Made by a program: the position numbers and the translations under genes
DNA from: an uncultured Bacilli bacterium
GTDB taxonomy: Bacteria; Bacillota_I; Bacilli_A; RF39; UBA660
DNA length: 64,000 bases
Reading direction: 5' to 3'
Assembly (NCBI GenBank): GCA_934130005.1
Contig: CAKOXD010000002.1
Coordinates: 46,111 to 110,110 of the forward strand
The notes under the pieces: generated by a model
Databases searched by the model: none
The model's input: the letters and a program-made list of their open reading frames with translations, nothing else
Told to the model about the DNA's origin: nothing
In this document: positions 52,398-61,034 of the stretch, one piece after another
How positions within the stretch are numbered: the stretch's first letter is position 1
How the letters are laid out: every line of letters begins with the position of its first letter

Positions 52398-52432
52398 GTT
52401 TTATACTTGTTTTTTTTTATAATACCAATAAT

Positions 52433-52460
52433 AAAAAGGTATATTTCTATACCTTATTTT
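52433..52460. terminator. Bidirectional terminator between the phosphoesterase and the next gene
   Basis: AAGGTATA/TATACCTT hairpin with loop TTTC and flanking T/A runs, overlapping the minus-strand stop codon. Confidence 0.65.
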
Positions 52461-53137
52461 TTCTTTTTAGTTTTCTTTTTAGTTTTTACTTTTTTAGATT
52501 GAACATCTTCTTGTAGTTTTAATTCTTCAGATTGTGCTTCTTCTTGTTCTAATTTTTTAAAATAATCATCTAGGTTCATTTTTATTTCTGATAAACTTGG
52601 TTCAGAATTATTTATTCCATTAGTTAATTTAAAATCAATTGCAACATATTCATCATTTTTATAGGCATAGTTAAGTAAACATTCATGACAATCATAATTA
52701 AAATAACTACATCTTATTTTTTTAGTACCATCTATAGCACTTCCAGGAGCACATAAATCAAATGATTCCCACTCTTTTACCTTATCTTCAGGAGTAAGTT
52801 TTCCTCTAGAATGAATTTCATCTTTTTTTTCTTGAGACATTGTTTTTTCTTTTGACATAACAATATCTTTTATCCAATCATCATTTTCTTCTAATTCTGA
52901 TTTATTATCTGGAACAATTCTTATAATCATTTCAACTATTAATCCTGTTTCTACAGCTGAAAACATTCCACATACAACTGTAAAGATTATCACTGACAAT
53001 AAAAATGGAACGCCACCAACAATACTAACTATGCTACCAATACCAAATCCAATAATCATATTCATTATCAACTTTGCAATAGATATTATTGTTTCTTCAT
53101 TAAATATTTTCTTTTTATTTTTTTCTTCTTTTTTCAT
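52454..53137 (-). CDS. Hypothetical membrane protein with Cys-containing domain
   Basis: A basic N-terminus, two helices (about residues 22-72, MNMIIGFGIGSIVSIVGGVPFLLSVII type), a charged region, then a domain with four Cys in CSYFNYDCHECLLNY and a Lys/Glu-rich tail ending in KKVKTKKKTKKKK. The cysteines are spaced like a metal or disulfide site. The ATG at 53137 follows GGAGGTT. No family is recognised. The poly-Lys tail could bind nucleic acid or acidic lipid. Confidence 0.65.
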   Translation of the reverse strand: MKKEEKNKKKIFNEETIISIAKLIMNMIIGFGIGSIVSIVGGVPFLLSVIIFTVVCGMFSAVETGLIVEMIIRIVPDNKSELEENDDWIKDIVMSKEKTMSQEKKDEIHSRGKLTPEDKVKEWESFDLCAPGSAIDGTKKIRCSYFNYDCHECLLNYAYKNDEYVAIDFKLTNGINNSEPSLSEIKMNLDDYFKKLEQEEAQSEELKLQEDVQSKKVKTKKKTKKKK

Positions 53138-53271
53138 AACAAAACCTCCATAATTGAAATTATTATACACTAAAGATATCCAAGTTTCAATATTTATATG
53201 TATATTCTTTTTATCTACATTTACAATTTATTATATTTATGTTAGAATATGTAGTTAAAAGGAGATTTTAT

Positions 53272-53970
53272 ATGATTAAAACTATATTTATTAATAGAAA
53301 AGATACAATTGATACATATCAAATTAATATAAACAAAAGAAAAATAGAACGCATCCAAAAAGCAATGGATAATTTTAGTATTAAAGATGAAGAACAAAAA
53401 GTAACTACAAATTCAGATTTTTTTGTTAGTAATCCAGATTTTTTTGGAAAAAAAATTAGAATTTTATCTAAAAAGTATATGGGAAAAGATTTGATTTTTT
53501 ATTATTGTTGTTCTGAGATTGATAATGTAGATGTTTATGAGTATAAATATTATTCTTATACTCCATATAAATTATCTCAGCTATGTGATGATTTGATAAA
53601 AAAAAATAATTCTTTATATTTAAGTTATTGTATTCATGATATATTAAATTATCAATGTAAAACAGATATAGAACGAGAGTTTTTAAAAAAGATATTAAAT
53701 TCTATTAAATTTAAAAAAATTAATGATGTTAGCTTTTTAGTTAAATTTAAAAATGAACTAGATTCTTTAATTTTACAAAGAAGCACAGCTCAATTAGACG
53801 TTGATTTTGATAAAGTTGTAGAACAAGAGATTCAAAGTATGCAGGTAATTAATGAAGCATTTCATTCTCAAGAACTTAATGGTCAACCCCTTATATATAG
53901 TATGAATGAAAAAAATAATATTAAAAAGAAAATAATAAGATCACTACCTTCTTTCGAAAAATTAAAATAA
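53272..53970 (+). CDS. Hypothetical soluble protein (232 aa)
   Basis: A soluble, Lys/Asn-rich protein with no hydrophobic segment and no motif that I recognise. It contains KINKRKIERIQKAMDNFSIKDE-like helices and a Cys pair (YYCCSE) near residue 80. The ATG at 53272 follows AAAAGGAGAT; the upstream in-frame ATG lies before that site. It is isolated, with its own terminator, and lies next to the tRNA-Ala gene. Confidence 0.6.
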   Translation: MIKTIFINRKDTIDTYQININKRKIERIQKAMDNFSIKDEEQKVTTNSDFFVSNPDFFGKKIRILSKKYMGKDLIFYYCCSEIDNVDVYEYKYYSYTPYKLSQLCDDLIKKNNSLYLSYCIHDILNYQCKTDIEREFLKKILNSIKFKKINDVSFLVKFKNELDSLILQRSTAQLDVDFDKVVEQEIQSMQVINEAFHSQELNGQPLIYSMNEKNNIKKKIIRSLPSFEKLK

Positions 53971-53973
53971 AGC

Positions 53974-54004
53974 AAAAAATTCATTAAATAATGAATTTTT
54001 TTTA
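53974..54004 (+). terminator. Terminator after the 232-aa hypothetical gene
   Basis: AAAAATTCATT/AATGAATTTTT hairpin with a T run on the plus strand, five bases past the stop. Confidence 0.65.
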
Positions 54005-54054
54005 TTGTAAGTTTTATTAAATTTAAGTATCTTATAAGTTTTCTAATTTTCAAA

Positions 54055-54081
54055 CAAAAAAACCTTTTTAATAAAGGTTTA
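54055..54081 (-). terminator. Terminator of tRNA-Ala
   Basis: AAACCTTT/AAAGGTTT hairpin with T run on the minus strand, ten bases past the encoded CCA. Confidence 0.65.
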
Positions 54082-54090
54082 ATATCAATA

Positions 54091-54167
54091 TGGTGGAGAA
54101 TAAGGGATTCGAACCCTTGACCTCCACGGTGCAAGCGTGGCGCTCTAGCCAACTGAGCTAATTCCCC
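54091..54167 (-). tRNA. tRNA-Ala (anticodon TGC)
   Basis: A full cloverleaf on the minus strand with an encoded CCA. The acceptor GGGGAAT pairs with ATTCTCC, including the G3-U70 pair that identifies alanine tRNAs. The anticodon stem CCACG/CGTGG holds loop CTTGCAC with anticodon TGC. The T loop is GGTTCGAATCC. Confidence 0.95.
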
Positions 54168-54180
54168 ATACAACATTGAA

Positions 54181-54210
54181 ATTATAACATAAATAAATAA
54201 TAGTTGTCAA
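54181..54210 (-). promoter_or_regulatory. Consensus sigma-A promoter of tRNA-Ala
   Basis: TTGACA (54210-54205), 18-base spacer with TGT before the -10, TATAAT (54186-54181). Confidence 0.75.
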
Positions 54211-54297
54211 CAATTATTTATAAAATAATTGATAATTATTGATACCTTATTTATTTTTTTTCATATAATAGATTAGAAAATATAGGGAGGGATATTT

Positions 54298-55287
54298 TTG
54301 AAAAAAATATTATTTTCATTAGGTATTGTTTTAGTGGCAATTATAATTGCTGTTACAATATTTATGTGTACTAGAAAAGAAAGTAATTTAAAGAAAATAA
54401 AAGTTGCTGAAGTTACTCATTCTGTTTTTTATGCACCACAATATGTTGCTCATTCATTAGGTTATTATGAAGATGAAGGATTAGATGTTGAAATCATTTT
54501 AACTCCAGGGGCTGATAGTGTTGCTGCTGCTGTTTTATCTGGAGATGTACAAATTGGTTTTTGTGGAAGTGAACAAACAATATATATATATAATCAAGGA
54601 CAAAAAGATTATTTAGTTAACTTTTCTGCTCTTACTAAAAAAGATGGAAGTTTCTTAATTTCAAGGAAAGAAAATAAAAATTTCAAAATTGCTGATTTAA
54701 AAGGAAGTCATATAATTGCTGGTAGAAAAGGTGGTATGCCTTCTATGACTCTTAAATGGGCATTAAATCAAAATAATTTAAATACTGATAAAGATTTAAA
54801 ATTTGATACAAGTATTGCATTTGCATCCATGAATGGTGCTTTTATAGGTGGAACTGGTGACTATGTTACTGCATTTGAACCATCAGCATCAGAATTAGTT
54901 AATAAAGGATATGGATATATAGTAGCATCTATAGGTGAATTAGGAGGTAATGTTCCTTATACAACTTATAGTGCTAAAAAAAGCTATATAAAAAATAATA
55001 AAGAAACAATTAAAGGTTTTACAAAAGCTACACAAAAAGGACTTGATTATGTTCATAATCATTCTGCTAAAGAAATTGCTAATACAATTAGTTCATATTT
55101 TCCAGATGTTTCTTATAATGATTTAGTTAATGCAATAAATAAATATATGGAAATAGATTCTTGGTATGATACTACTTCAATAAATGAAAAAGATTTTAAT
55201 CATATACAAGAGATAATAAAAAATGATAATGAACTTGACAAAAAAGCACCTTATAATAAATTAGTTGATAATTCATTTTCAAAATGA
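54298..55287 (+). CDS. ABC transporter substrate-binding protein (SsuA/ThiY-like, NMT1 family), TTG start
   Basis: An N-terminal hydrophobic stretch (about residues 3-22) ends in Cys 23 (TIFMC), a possible but non-ideal lipobox. The NMT1/SsuA-like binding domain has KVAEVTHSVFYAPQYVAHSLGYYEDEGLDVEI and the ISGDVQIGFCGSE block. Such proteins bind sulfonates, nitrate, taurine or thiamine pyrimidine. TTG at 54298 follows AGGGAGGGA. A weak promoter TTGATA (54239) with TATAAT (54264) and a 19-base spacer lies upstream. It overlaps the ATPase gene by four bases. Confidence 0.87.
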   Translation: MKKILFSLGIVLVAIIIAVTIFMCTRKESNLKKIKVAEVTHSVFYAPQYVAHSLGYYEDEGLDVEIILTPGADSVAAAVLSGDVQIGFCGSEQTIYIYNQGQKDYLVNFSALTKKDGSFLISRKENKNFKIADLKGSHIIAGRKGGMPSMTLKWALNQNNLNTDKDLKFDTSIAFASMNGAFIGGTGDYVTAFEPSASELVNKGYGYIVASIGELGGNVPYTTYSAKKSYIKNNKETIKGFTKATQKGLDYVHNHSAKEIANTISSYFPDVSYNDLVNAINKYMEIDSWYDTTSINEKDFNHIQEIIKNDNELDKKAPYNKLVDNSFSK

Positions 55288-56030
55288 AAAAAATATTAGA
55301 AATTAAAAATTTAAGAAAAATTTATCACACTAAAAAAGATGAAATATTAGCTGTTGATGATTTTTCTTTTGATTTATATGAAGGTGAATTTGTTTCAATA
55401 GTCGGTCCTAGTGGATGTGGTAAAAGCACTATATTATCAATATTGTGTAATTTAATTAGCAACAGTGGTGGTAATATTAAATTTAACAACAATTCTAAAA
55501 TAGGATATATGTTACAAGAAGATAGTTTATTTAGTTTTAGAAATATTTTAAATAACTGTTTGATTGGACTTGAAATTAATAAAAATTTAAATAATGAAAC
55601 AAAAAAATATGTAGAAAAAATGCTTAAAGATTATGGTCTTGATGAATTTAAAGATAAATATCCAGATAACCTATCTGGTGGTATGAGACAAAGAGTTGCT
55701 TTAATAAGAACACTTGCTACTAATCCAGATATATTGCTTTTAGACGAACCATTTAGTGCTTTAGATTATCAAACAAGGCTTGCTGTTTCAGATGACGTTT
55801 ATAAAATAATAAAGAAAGAAAAGAAAAGCGCTATTATGGTTACTCATGATATTGCTGAAGCTGTTTCTATGTCGGATAGAATAATTGTTTTAACAGGTAG
55901 ACCAAGTAAAATTAAAAATATATATGAAGTAAAACTTAAAAATAAATCTACACCTATAAACAATAGAAAAGATGAAAATTTTTCGTATTACTATGATACT
56001 ATTTGGAAGGATATAGATTTTAATGTATAG
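55284..56030 (+). CDS. ABC transporter ATP-binding protein (SsuB/TauB-like)
   Basis: Walker A GPSGCGKST near residue 37, Q-loop LQEDSLF, signature LSGGMRQRV and Walker B LLLDEPFSALD, and the switch His in VTHDIAEAV. These are the motifs of the nitrate/sulfonate/taurine ATPase group. It overlaps the substrate-binding gene and the permease gene by four and eight bases, so the three form one importer. Confidence 0.93.
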   Translation: MKKILEIKNLRKIYHTKKDEILAVDDFSFDLYEGEFVSIVGPSGCGKSTILSILCNLISNSGGNIKFNNNSKIGYMLQEDSLFSFRNILNNCLIGLEINKNLNNETKKYVEKMLKDYGLDEFKDKYPDNLSGGMRQRVALIRTLATNPDILLLDEPFSALDYQTRLAVSDDVYKIIKKEKKSAIMVTHDIAEAVSMSDRIIVLTGRPSKIKNIYEVKLKNKSTPINNRKDENFSYYYDTIWKDIDFNV

Positions 56031-56808
56031 TAATGAACATAAAATGTATTTAAAAAAAATAAAAAAAGATAATTTTTTAATTAACTTTTTTAGAATTTTT
56101 ATACTAATACTTGTTATTTTGATTTGGCAATTACTAGCAGATAATAATATTATTAATACTTTTATAACTTCTAGTCCTAAGGAAGTTATAAATACACTTA
56201 TAAAACTTAATAATAGTAATAATTTATATCAGCATATATGGACTACTATTTATGAAACTTTAATAAGTTTTAGTTTAGGTACATTTTTAGGATGTGTTAT
56301 AGCAAGTATTTTATGGTGGAATAAATTTATTTTTAAAATAATTGATCCTTTTCTTACAATATTAAATAGCCTACCTAAAGTAGCACTTGGCCCTATTATA
56401 ATAATCTGGTTTGGAGCAGGAATAAAATCTATTATGATAATGTCATTACTTATTTCATTAATAATAACTATTATTAATGTTAATGATGGTTTCAATAAAA
56501 CTGATGATAATAAAATTAAACTGCTTAAATCATTTAAAGCTAGTAAATCTCAAATATTTTTTAAGCTAATTTTACCTTATAATTATAAAACAATTGTAAG
56601 TGCATTAAAAATTAATATTAGTATGTCATTAATAGGTGTTATTATGGGAGAATTCTTGGTTTCTAAAAAAGGTATTGGTTATTTAATAATATATGGTTCT
56701 CAGGTATTTAACTTGAGTTTAGTAATGACTGGTATTGTTCTTTTAGCTATTGTTTCTATTATAATGTATTATTCTGTTTCATATATTGAAAAAAGACTAA
56801 ATAACTAG
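56023..56808 (+). CDS. ABC transporter permease (SsuC-like)
   Basis: A 261-residue permease with six helices and the EAA-type loop of the binding-protein-dependent inner membrane family (ILPYNYKTIVSALKINISMSLIGVIMGEFLV, near residue 185). The context with NMT1-type binding protein and SsuB-like ATPase completes the importer. No riboswitch is seen upstream of the operon, so the substrate stays open between an aliphatic sulfonate and a thiamine precursor. Confidence 0.9.
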   Translation: MYSNEHKMYLKKIKKDNFLINFFRIFILILVILIWQLLADNNIINTFITSSPKEVINTLIKLNNSNNLYQHIWTTIYETLISFSLGTFLGCVIASILWWNKFIFKIIDPFLTILNSLPKVALGPIIIIWFGAGIKSIMIMSLLISLIITIINVNDGFNKTDDNKIKLLKSFKASKSQIFFKLILPYNYKTIVSALKINISMSLIGVIMGEFLVSKKGIGYLIIYGSQVFNLSLVMTGIVLLAIVSIIMYYSVSYIEKRLNN

Positions 56809-56817
56809 TCTTTTTTT
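56789..56817. terminator. Bidirectional terminator after the importer operon
   Basis: AAAAGACTA/TAGTCTTTT hairpin with six-base loop and T7 on the plus strand, containing the permease stop and the end of the PrsW gene. Confidence 0.7.
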
Positions 56818-57956
56818 AATTCCAATTCTTTTGCTTCATCAATTTGTTTTAATCCTAAATTTATAAAATATATTATAACTATCCAAGCAACTATAGTTAA
56901 AATTATTTGCACTGAATAATATGGAAGATTAATTGGCATATCCCAAATACCATGTTCTATAACAGATATAAGGCAAATAATTAAAAATCTTTTATCATTT
57001 AAATGTTTCTTATCTAATTTTTCAAATCCTTTTACATACATAAGTGCTGCACCTTCTATAGCTGCCCATGCAACATGACCACCAGGTGCTAAGAAACCTC
57101 TTAATTTAACAATTTGTAACATGGCAGCATCTCCACCACTTAAACCATATTTTAATATATATCCCGCTGTTTCAAATGCTGCAAATCCAGCTCCTACTGC
57201 AGCTCCTACTAATAAACCATTTAAAATATAGTTACTCTTTTTACTTTTAAATAAAAATAATGATACTATAACAGCTTTAGCAGCTTCTTCAATTAATCCA
57301 ACCATTAATGCTCCTTTATAATCAAGTTCATTAACAGATATTATATCAAAATAAAGAATTGCTAAAAGTAATGATAATGCTCCACCGAGAATGAAATATT
57401 CTAGAACTTTATAAAATGGAATATTTTTAAACAAATTTATTTCAAAAAAGAATATTAATATAGATACAGGAACAGCAAATGCTCCTAGCATAATCATAGC
57501 TGGTAAAAAATTAAGATTTTGATAATTAACATAACCTATTCTAGTAGCAATATATGCAATTAAGAAGAATACAAATATTTTAAAATATACCCATGCACTA
57601 GCACTTTTAGGATTTATATCCTTCACATTTGGAGTAGTTTTTTTTGAACCACATACAAACACTTCATCAAGTTCTTCTTCTGTATGTTTTTTAAATGTAT
57701 TTTTAAATAAATCTTTAAATGTTACATAACTTTTTGATTTTGCACCTGTTATTTTATCTAAATTTTCAGTTATTATACTTGTAGCACTTTTTTTATTAAC
57801 TGGATATCCACATTCTGGACAATTATTTTCTGTACCATCTAATTTTGCACCACATTCTGGACAAGTTTGTAAATTGAGTTTTATTCCACAATGTGGACAG
57901 TTTTTAGCACTCGATGATATTGAATTACCACATTCCGAACATTTTATTAATGCCAT
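56805..57956 (-). CDS. Zinc-ribbon protein with a PrsW-type intramembrane protease domain
   Basis: Residues 1-55 carry two CxxC zinc ribbons (KCSECG, CPHCG and CPECGAK, CPECGYP). A linker leads to eight or so helices with the PrsW motifs EEAAKA, GFAAFET, APGGHVAWAA and EHGIWD, which supply the predicted catalytic Glu and metal-binding His. PrsW cleaves anti-sigma factors in Bacillus. The ATG at 57956 follows AAGGTGGTG and begins MALIKCSECG, almost the same as the neighbour's start. The two genes are separated by only one base and are likely a functional pair. Confidence 0.82.
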   Translation of the reverse strand: MALIKCSECGNSISSSAKNCPHCGIKLNLQTCPECGAKLDGTENNCPECGYPVNKKSATSIITENLDKITGAKSKSYVTFKDLFKNTFKKHTEEELDEVFVCGSKKTTPNVKDINPKSASAWVYFKIFVFFLIAYIATRIGYVNYQNLNFLPAMIMLGAFAVPVSILIFFFEINLFKNIPFYKVLEYFILGGALSLLLAILYFDIISVNELDYKGALMVGLIEEAAKAVIVSLFLFKSKKSNYILNGLLVGAAVGAGFAAFETAGYILKYGLSGGDAAMLQIVKLRGFLAPGGHVAWAAIEGAALMYVKGFEKLDKKHLNDKRFLIICLISVIEHGIWDMPINLPYYSVQIILTIVAWIVIIYFINLGLKQIDEAKELELKKD

Positions 57957-57957
57957 T

Positions 57958-58668
57958 TTATACACCACCTTCATTTAAAGTTGATAAAATATGCTCTACT
58001 ACATCATTTATCTCTTTTGAATTTGTATTTTCTTCTTTTGAACCAACCATATAAATTTTGTTATTTATTGCTACTGCATATCGATTATCAACTATTAAAT
58101 GATTATTCACATTATAATTATATGCAAGTCCATACACTGTTCTATTTCCTATAATACCAGAAACTAAATCAATTGTAATAGTAAGATCGCTATATTGATT
58201 TCTCATATAGTTTGTAAAACTATTTAAAAATTGAACTTCATTACTAAAATTATCATATCTTCCAATAATAATATATGGAATTGGTGTTCTATTTTTTTCT
58301 ATGTTTTTTCCAACATATATATAACCATCACTATCTTTAGTAACTTTATAACCATTTGGAATTTCGAATGATATTCCTAAGTATGAATCGTTATATACTG
58401 AATACCCATTATTTGTTGATGGTGTTGTTGGATTTTGTGTACCTGTAGTATCTTTTTTATCATTTTTATTATTATATTGAAAAAAGAAAAAAACACCAAT
58501 TACTACAATCAATACTAATACTAAATATTTTAAATTATTTTTTTGTACTATACTTTTATTTTTTGAATTAGTATCTATCTTCTTATTTAATTCATATCCA
58601 CATTTTGGACATATATCAGCTTGATCACTAATATTATTATTACATTCTGGACATTTTATTAATGCCAT
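57958..58668 (-). CDS. Zinc-ribbon membrane protein with an extracellular domain
   Basis: A zinc ribbon at residues 1-26 (MALIKCPECNNN, CPKCGYEL) is followed by one helix (about 47-65), a Thr/Asn/Pro-rich linker and an extracellular domain of about 150 residues (SYLGISFEIPNGYKV and later NRTVYGLAYNYNV). The ribbon is nearly identical to the first one of the PrsW protein encoded one base downstream, so the two probably act together; this one could be a substrate or a sensor for the protease. Function is an inference. Confidence 0.75.
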   Translation of the reverse strand: MALIKCPECNNNISDQADICPKCGYELNKKIDTNSKNKSIVQKNNLKYLVLVLIVVIGVFFFFQYNNKNDKKDTTGTQNPTTPSTNNGYSVYNDSYLGISFEIPNGYKVTKDSDGYIYVGKNIEKNRTPIPYIIIGRYDNFSNEVQFLNSFTNYMRNQYSDLTITIDLVSGIIGNRTVYGLAYNYNVNNHLIVDNRYAVAINNKIYMVGSKEENTNSKEINDVVEHILSTLNEGGV

Positions 58669-58770
58669 TCTATCACACTCCTACCTACTTTAAGTATAGT
58701 ATAATTAAATAATTTTAAAAAGAAAATTTACTGAATAGTCAATGACAAATTGGCAATAATTTTTATTAAA

Positions 58771-58799
58771 TTGAAAAAATGTATTTTTTTTGATATATT
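58771..58799 (+). promoter_or_regulatory. Sigma-A-type promoter of the double-HTH gene
   Basis: TTGAAA (58771-58776), 17-base spacer, TATATT (58794-58799) on the plus strand, about 18 bases before the ATG. Confidence 0.55.
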
Positions 58800-58816
58800 A
58801 TAAAAGGTGAAATATT

Positions 58817-60499
58817 ATGAAATTTAACGATATATTAAATAAATATATAAAATTAATTAATTGTAGTTCAAAAGATATAGCTTCAAATTCACAATTATCT
58901 CAATCTATAATAAGTAGATATAGAAATGGAAGTAGAATTCCAAATGATGAAAATTTAAAAAAAATAAGTATTTCTTTATCTTTATTATCAAATGGTAAGT
59001 ATAAATTTGAGGATATATTAAATGATTTTAAAATTAATATTAATGCTTTTGACTTTGATATAATAAGAAACAATTTAAATAAACTAATATATGCTTTAGA
59101 TATAAATGTTAGTGAATTAGCAAGATTTTTAAATTTTGATGCTTCTTATCTTTCTAAAATAAGAAATGGAGAGAGAACTCCTTCAAATAAAGAATCATTT
59201 ATTTATTCTATAACTAATTATATTATTAAAAAATATGATAATATGGAGTCTAAAAAAAAATTAAGTATTTTAACTGGTTACAAAGAAGAAGAAATAAATT
59301 TAGAAAATATTAAAAATTGGATATTAAAAAATAAAGAAGATAATAAAATAGATAATTTTTTAGAAAAATTAGATGAGTTTGATTTAAATGATTATATAAA
59401 AGCAATAAAATTTGATAAATTAAAAGTACCAACTATTCCTTTTTATAAGGGAAAAACAAAAACGTATTATGGAATTGAAGAAATGAAAAAAGGAGAAATT
59501 GATTTTTTTAAAAGTACTGTTTTATCTAAATCAAAAGATAATGTGTTTATGTGCAGTGATATGCCTATGGAAGATATGGCAAAGGATATAGATTTTGGTA
59601 AGAAATGGATGTTTGCAATTGCAATGTGTTTAAAAAAAGGACTAAAACTAAATATTATTCATAATTTAGATAGACCATTTAATGAAATGATGCTTGGATT
59701 AGAAAGTTGGATACCAATTTATATGACTGGGCAAGTTACTCCATATTATTTAAAAGAAGTTAAGAATTCTATATATTGTCATTTAAATTATGTCTCAGCA
59801 AGTGCAGCTTTAACTGGTGAATGTATCAAGGGGTTTCACGATAAAGGAAAATACTATTTAACTGTTAATAATAAAGAAATAAATTATTATAAGGAAAAGG
59901 CTAATCTACTAATAAAAAAGGCTAATCCATTAATGAATATTTATAGAGAAGAAAACTTTGATAATTATAAGATATTTTTATTAAATAGTGCTAAAATTAA
60001 TTGTGAAAGAAAAAGAATTTTATCTTCGTTACCATTATTTACAATAAAAAAAGCTTTATTAATTAAAATGTTAAAACGAAATAACATAAATAATGATGAT
60101 ATAAATAAAATACTTTTATATAAAGAAGCAGAAGAAAAAAATATAAAATCAGTTTTAAAAAATAATGTAATTAATGATATAATACATAATTTTAATGAAA
60201 ATGATTTTGATCAAAATATATATTTGTCATTAGATAATATATTCTATAATCAAAAAGTTAAATATACATATAAAGAATATTTAGAACATTTTAATTCTAC
60301 TATTGAATATTCAAAAAAAATAAAAAATTATATAATTACTACAAATTTTTATAGAACTTTTAAAAATATTAATGTAACAATTTTAAAAAATAATTATGTA
60401 GTAATTTCTAAAAATTCAGATCCGGTGATTCATTTTGTTATAAAACACCCTAAATTAGTAAATGCGATTGAAAATTTTGATCCTATCGTAAAAGAATAA
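58817..60499 (+). CDS. Double helix-turn-helix protein with a large unassigned domain (560 aa)
   Basis: Two Xre-type helix-turn-helix segments lie at residues 17-40 (SSKDIASNSQLSQSIISRYRNG) and 96-118 (NVSELARFLNFDASYLSKIRNG), each ending in an RxGxRxP motif (SRIP, ERTP). The remaining 370 residues are mixed and contain FMCSDMPMEDMAKDIDFGKKW, GLKLNIIHNLDRPFNEMMLG, PIYMTGQVTPYYLK and YCHLNYVSASAALTGE. I cannot place this region in a known enzyme or ligand-binding family. It may be a sensor or effector attached to two DNA-binding heads. Its promoter faces that of the zinc-ribbon/PrsW pair. Confidence 0.75.
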   Translation: MKFNDILNKYIKLINCSSKDIASNSQLSQSIISRYRNGSRIPNDENLKKISISLSLLSNGKYKFEDILNDFKININAFDFDIIRNNLNKLIYALDINVSELARFLNFDASYLSKIRNGERTPSNKESFIYSITNYIIKKYDNMESKKKLSILTGYKEEEINLENIKNWILKNKEDNKIDNFLEKLDEFDLNDYIKAIKFDKLKVPTIPFYKGKTKTYYGIEEMKKGEIDFFKSTVLSKSKDNVFMCSDMPMEDMAKDIDFGKKWMFAIAMCLKKGLKLNIIHNLDRPFNEMMLGLESWIPIYMTGQVTPYYLKEVKNSIYCHLNYVSASAALTGECIKGFHDKGKYYLTVNNKEINYYKEKANLLIKKANPLMNIYREENFDNYKIFLLNSAKINCERKRILSSLPLFTIKKALLIKMLKRNNINNDDINKILLYKEAEEKNIKSVLKNNVINDIIHNFNENDFDQNIYLSLDNIFYNQKVKYTYKEYLEHFNSTIEYSKKIKNYIITTNFYRTFKNINVTILKNNYVVISKNSDPVIHFVIKHPKLVNAIENFDPIVKE

Positions 60500-60512
60500 A
60501 TTAATTTCTAAA

Positions 60513-60543
60513 ATAAAATAAGACAGATTTGTCTTATTTTATT
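60513..60543. terminator. Bidirectional terminator after the double-HTH gene
   Basis: AAAATAAGAC/GTCTTATTTT hairpin with six-base loop and flanking T/A runs. Confidence 0.65.
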
Positions 60544-61024
60544 TTAACATTTTTTCATATTTTTTATGATTATCTGGACTAACATACCAAATTTCTTTTG
60601 TTGGAGTTGGGAGCTTTTTTCCTTCATAAAAATCTGCTGGTATATCTATATAATATTCTGTATATGCTCTTCTTATATTATATGCTTCAAATTGATCTTT
60701 AGCAGTAGATATTATTTTAGCAATATTTAAATTTTGTTCATTCATATCCAAAGCAATTATTTGTTTTATTATTTTAGAGTCTTTACAATTATTTATTATC
60801 ATATAATAGTTTAATTGATTAGCTATTATATAGTATTTTAATAATCTCTTTGCATCCTCTAATGTTTTAGTTTTACTTATTTTTTCTATATGTGGATAAA
60901 TTAATTTTAAATCATAAGCTAATTTAACAATATAATAAATTTCTACATCCTCTATATTATTACATATTTTTAACATTCTTTCATTATTTTTAAATATTTC
61001 TAAAATTTCTACTTCTCTTACCAT
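60539..61024 (-). CDS. Hypothetical protein at the end of the tsa operon (161 aa)
   Basis: A soluble, helix-rich protein (VREVEILEIFKNNERMLKICNNIEDVEIYYIVKLAYDLKLIYPHI, DAKRLLKYYIIANQLNYY) with no recognised motif. It starts ten bases after tsaD, so it is likely co-transcribed with the tsa genes. The ATG follows AGGAGTAAT. A role in tRNA modification is only suggested by position. Confidence 0.65.
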   Translation of the reverse strand: MVREVEILEIFKNNERMLKICNNIEDVEIYYIVKLAYDLKLIYPHIEKISKTKTLEDAKRLLKYYIIANQLNYYMIINNCKDSKIIKQIIALDMNEQNLNIAKIISTAKDQFEAYNIRRAYTEYYIDIPADFYEGKKLPTPTKEIWYVSPDNHKKYEKMLK

Positions 61025-61034
61025 ATATTACTCC

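Noticed and set aside
53883..54176. Minus-strand reading frame of 97 residues
   Set aside because: It runs through the tRNA-Ala gene and its terminator and has no ribosome site.
54168..54297. Thiamine (TPP) or other riboswitch ahead of the ABC importer
   Set aside because: None of the conserved TPP blocks is present and the leader is too short.
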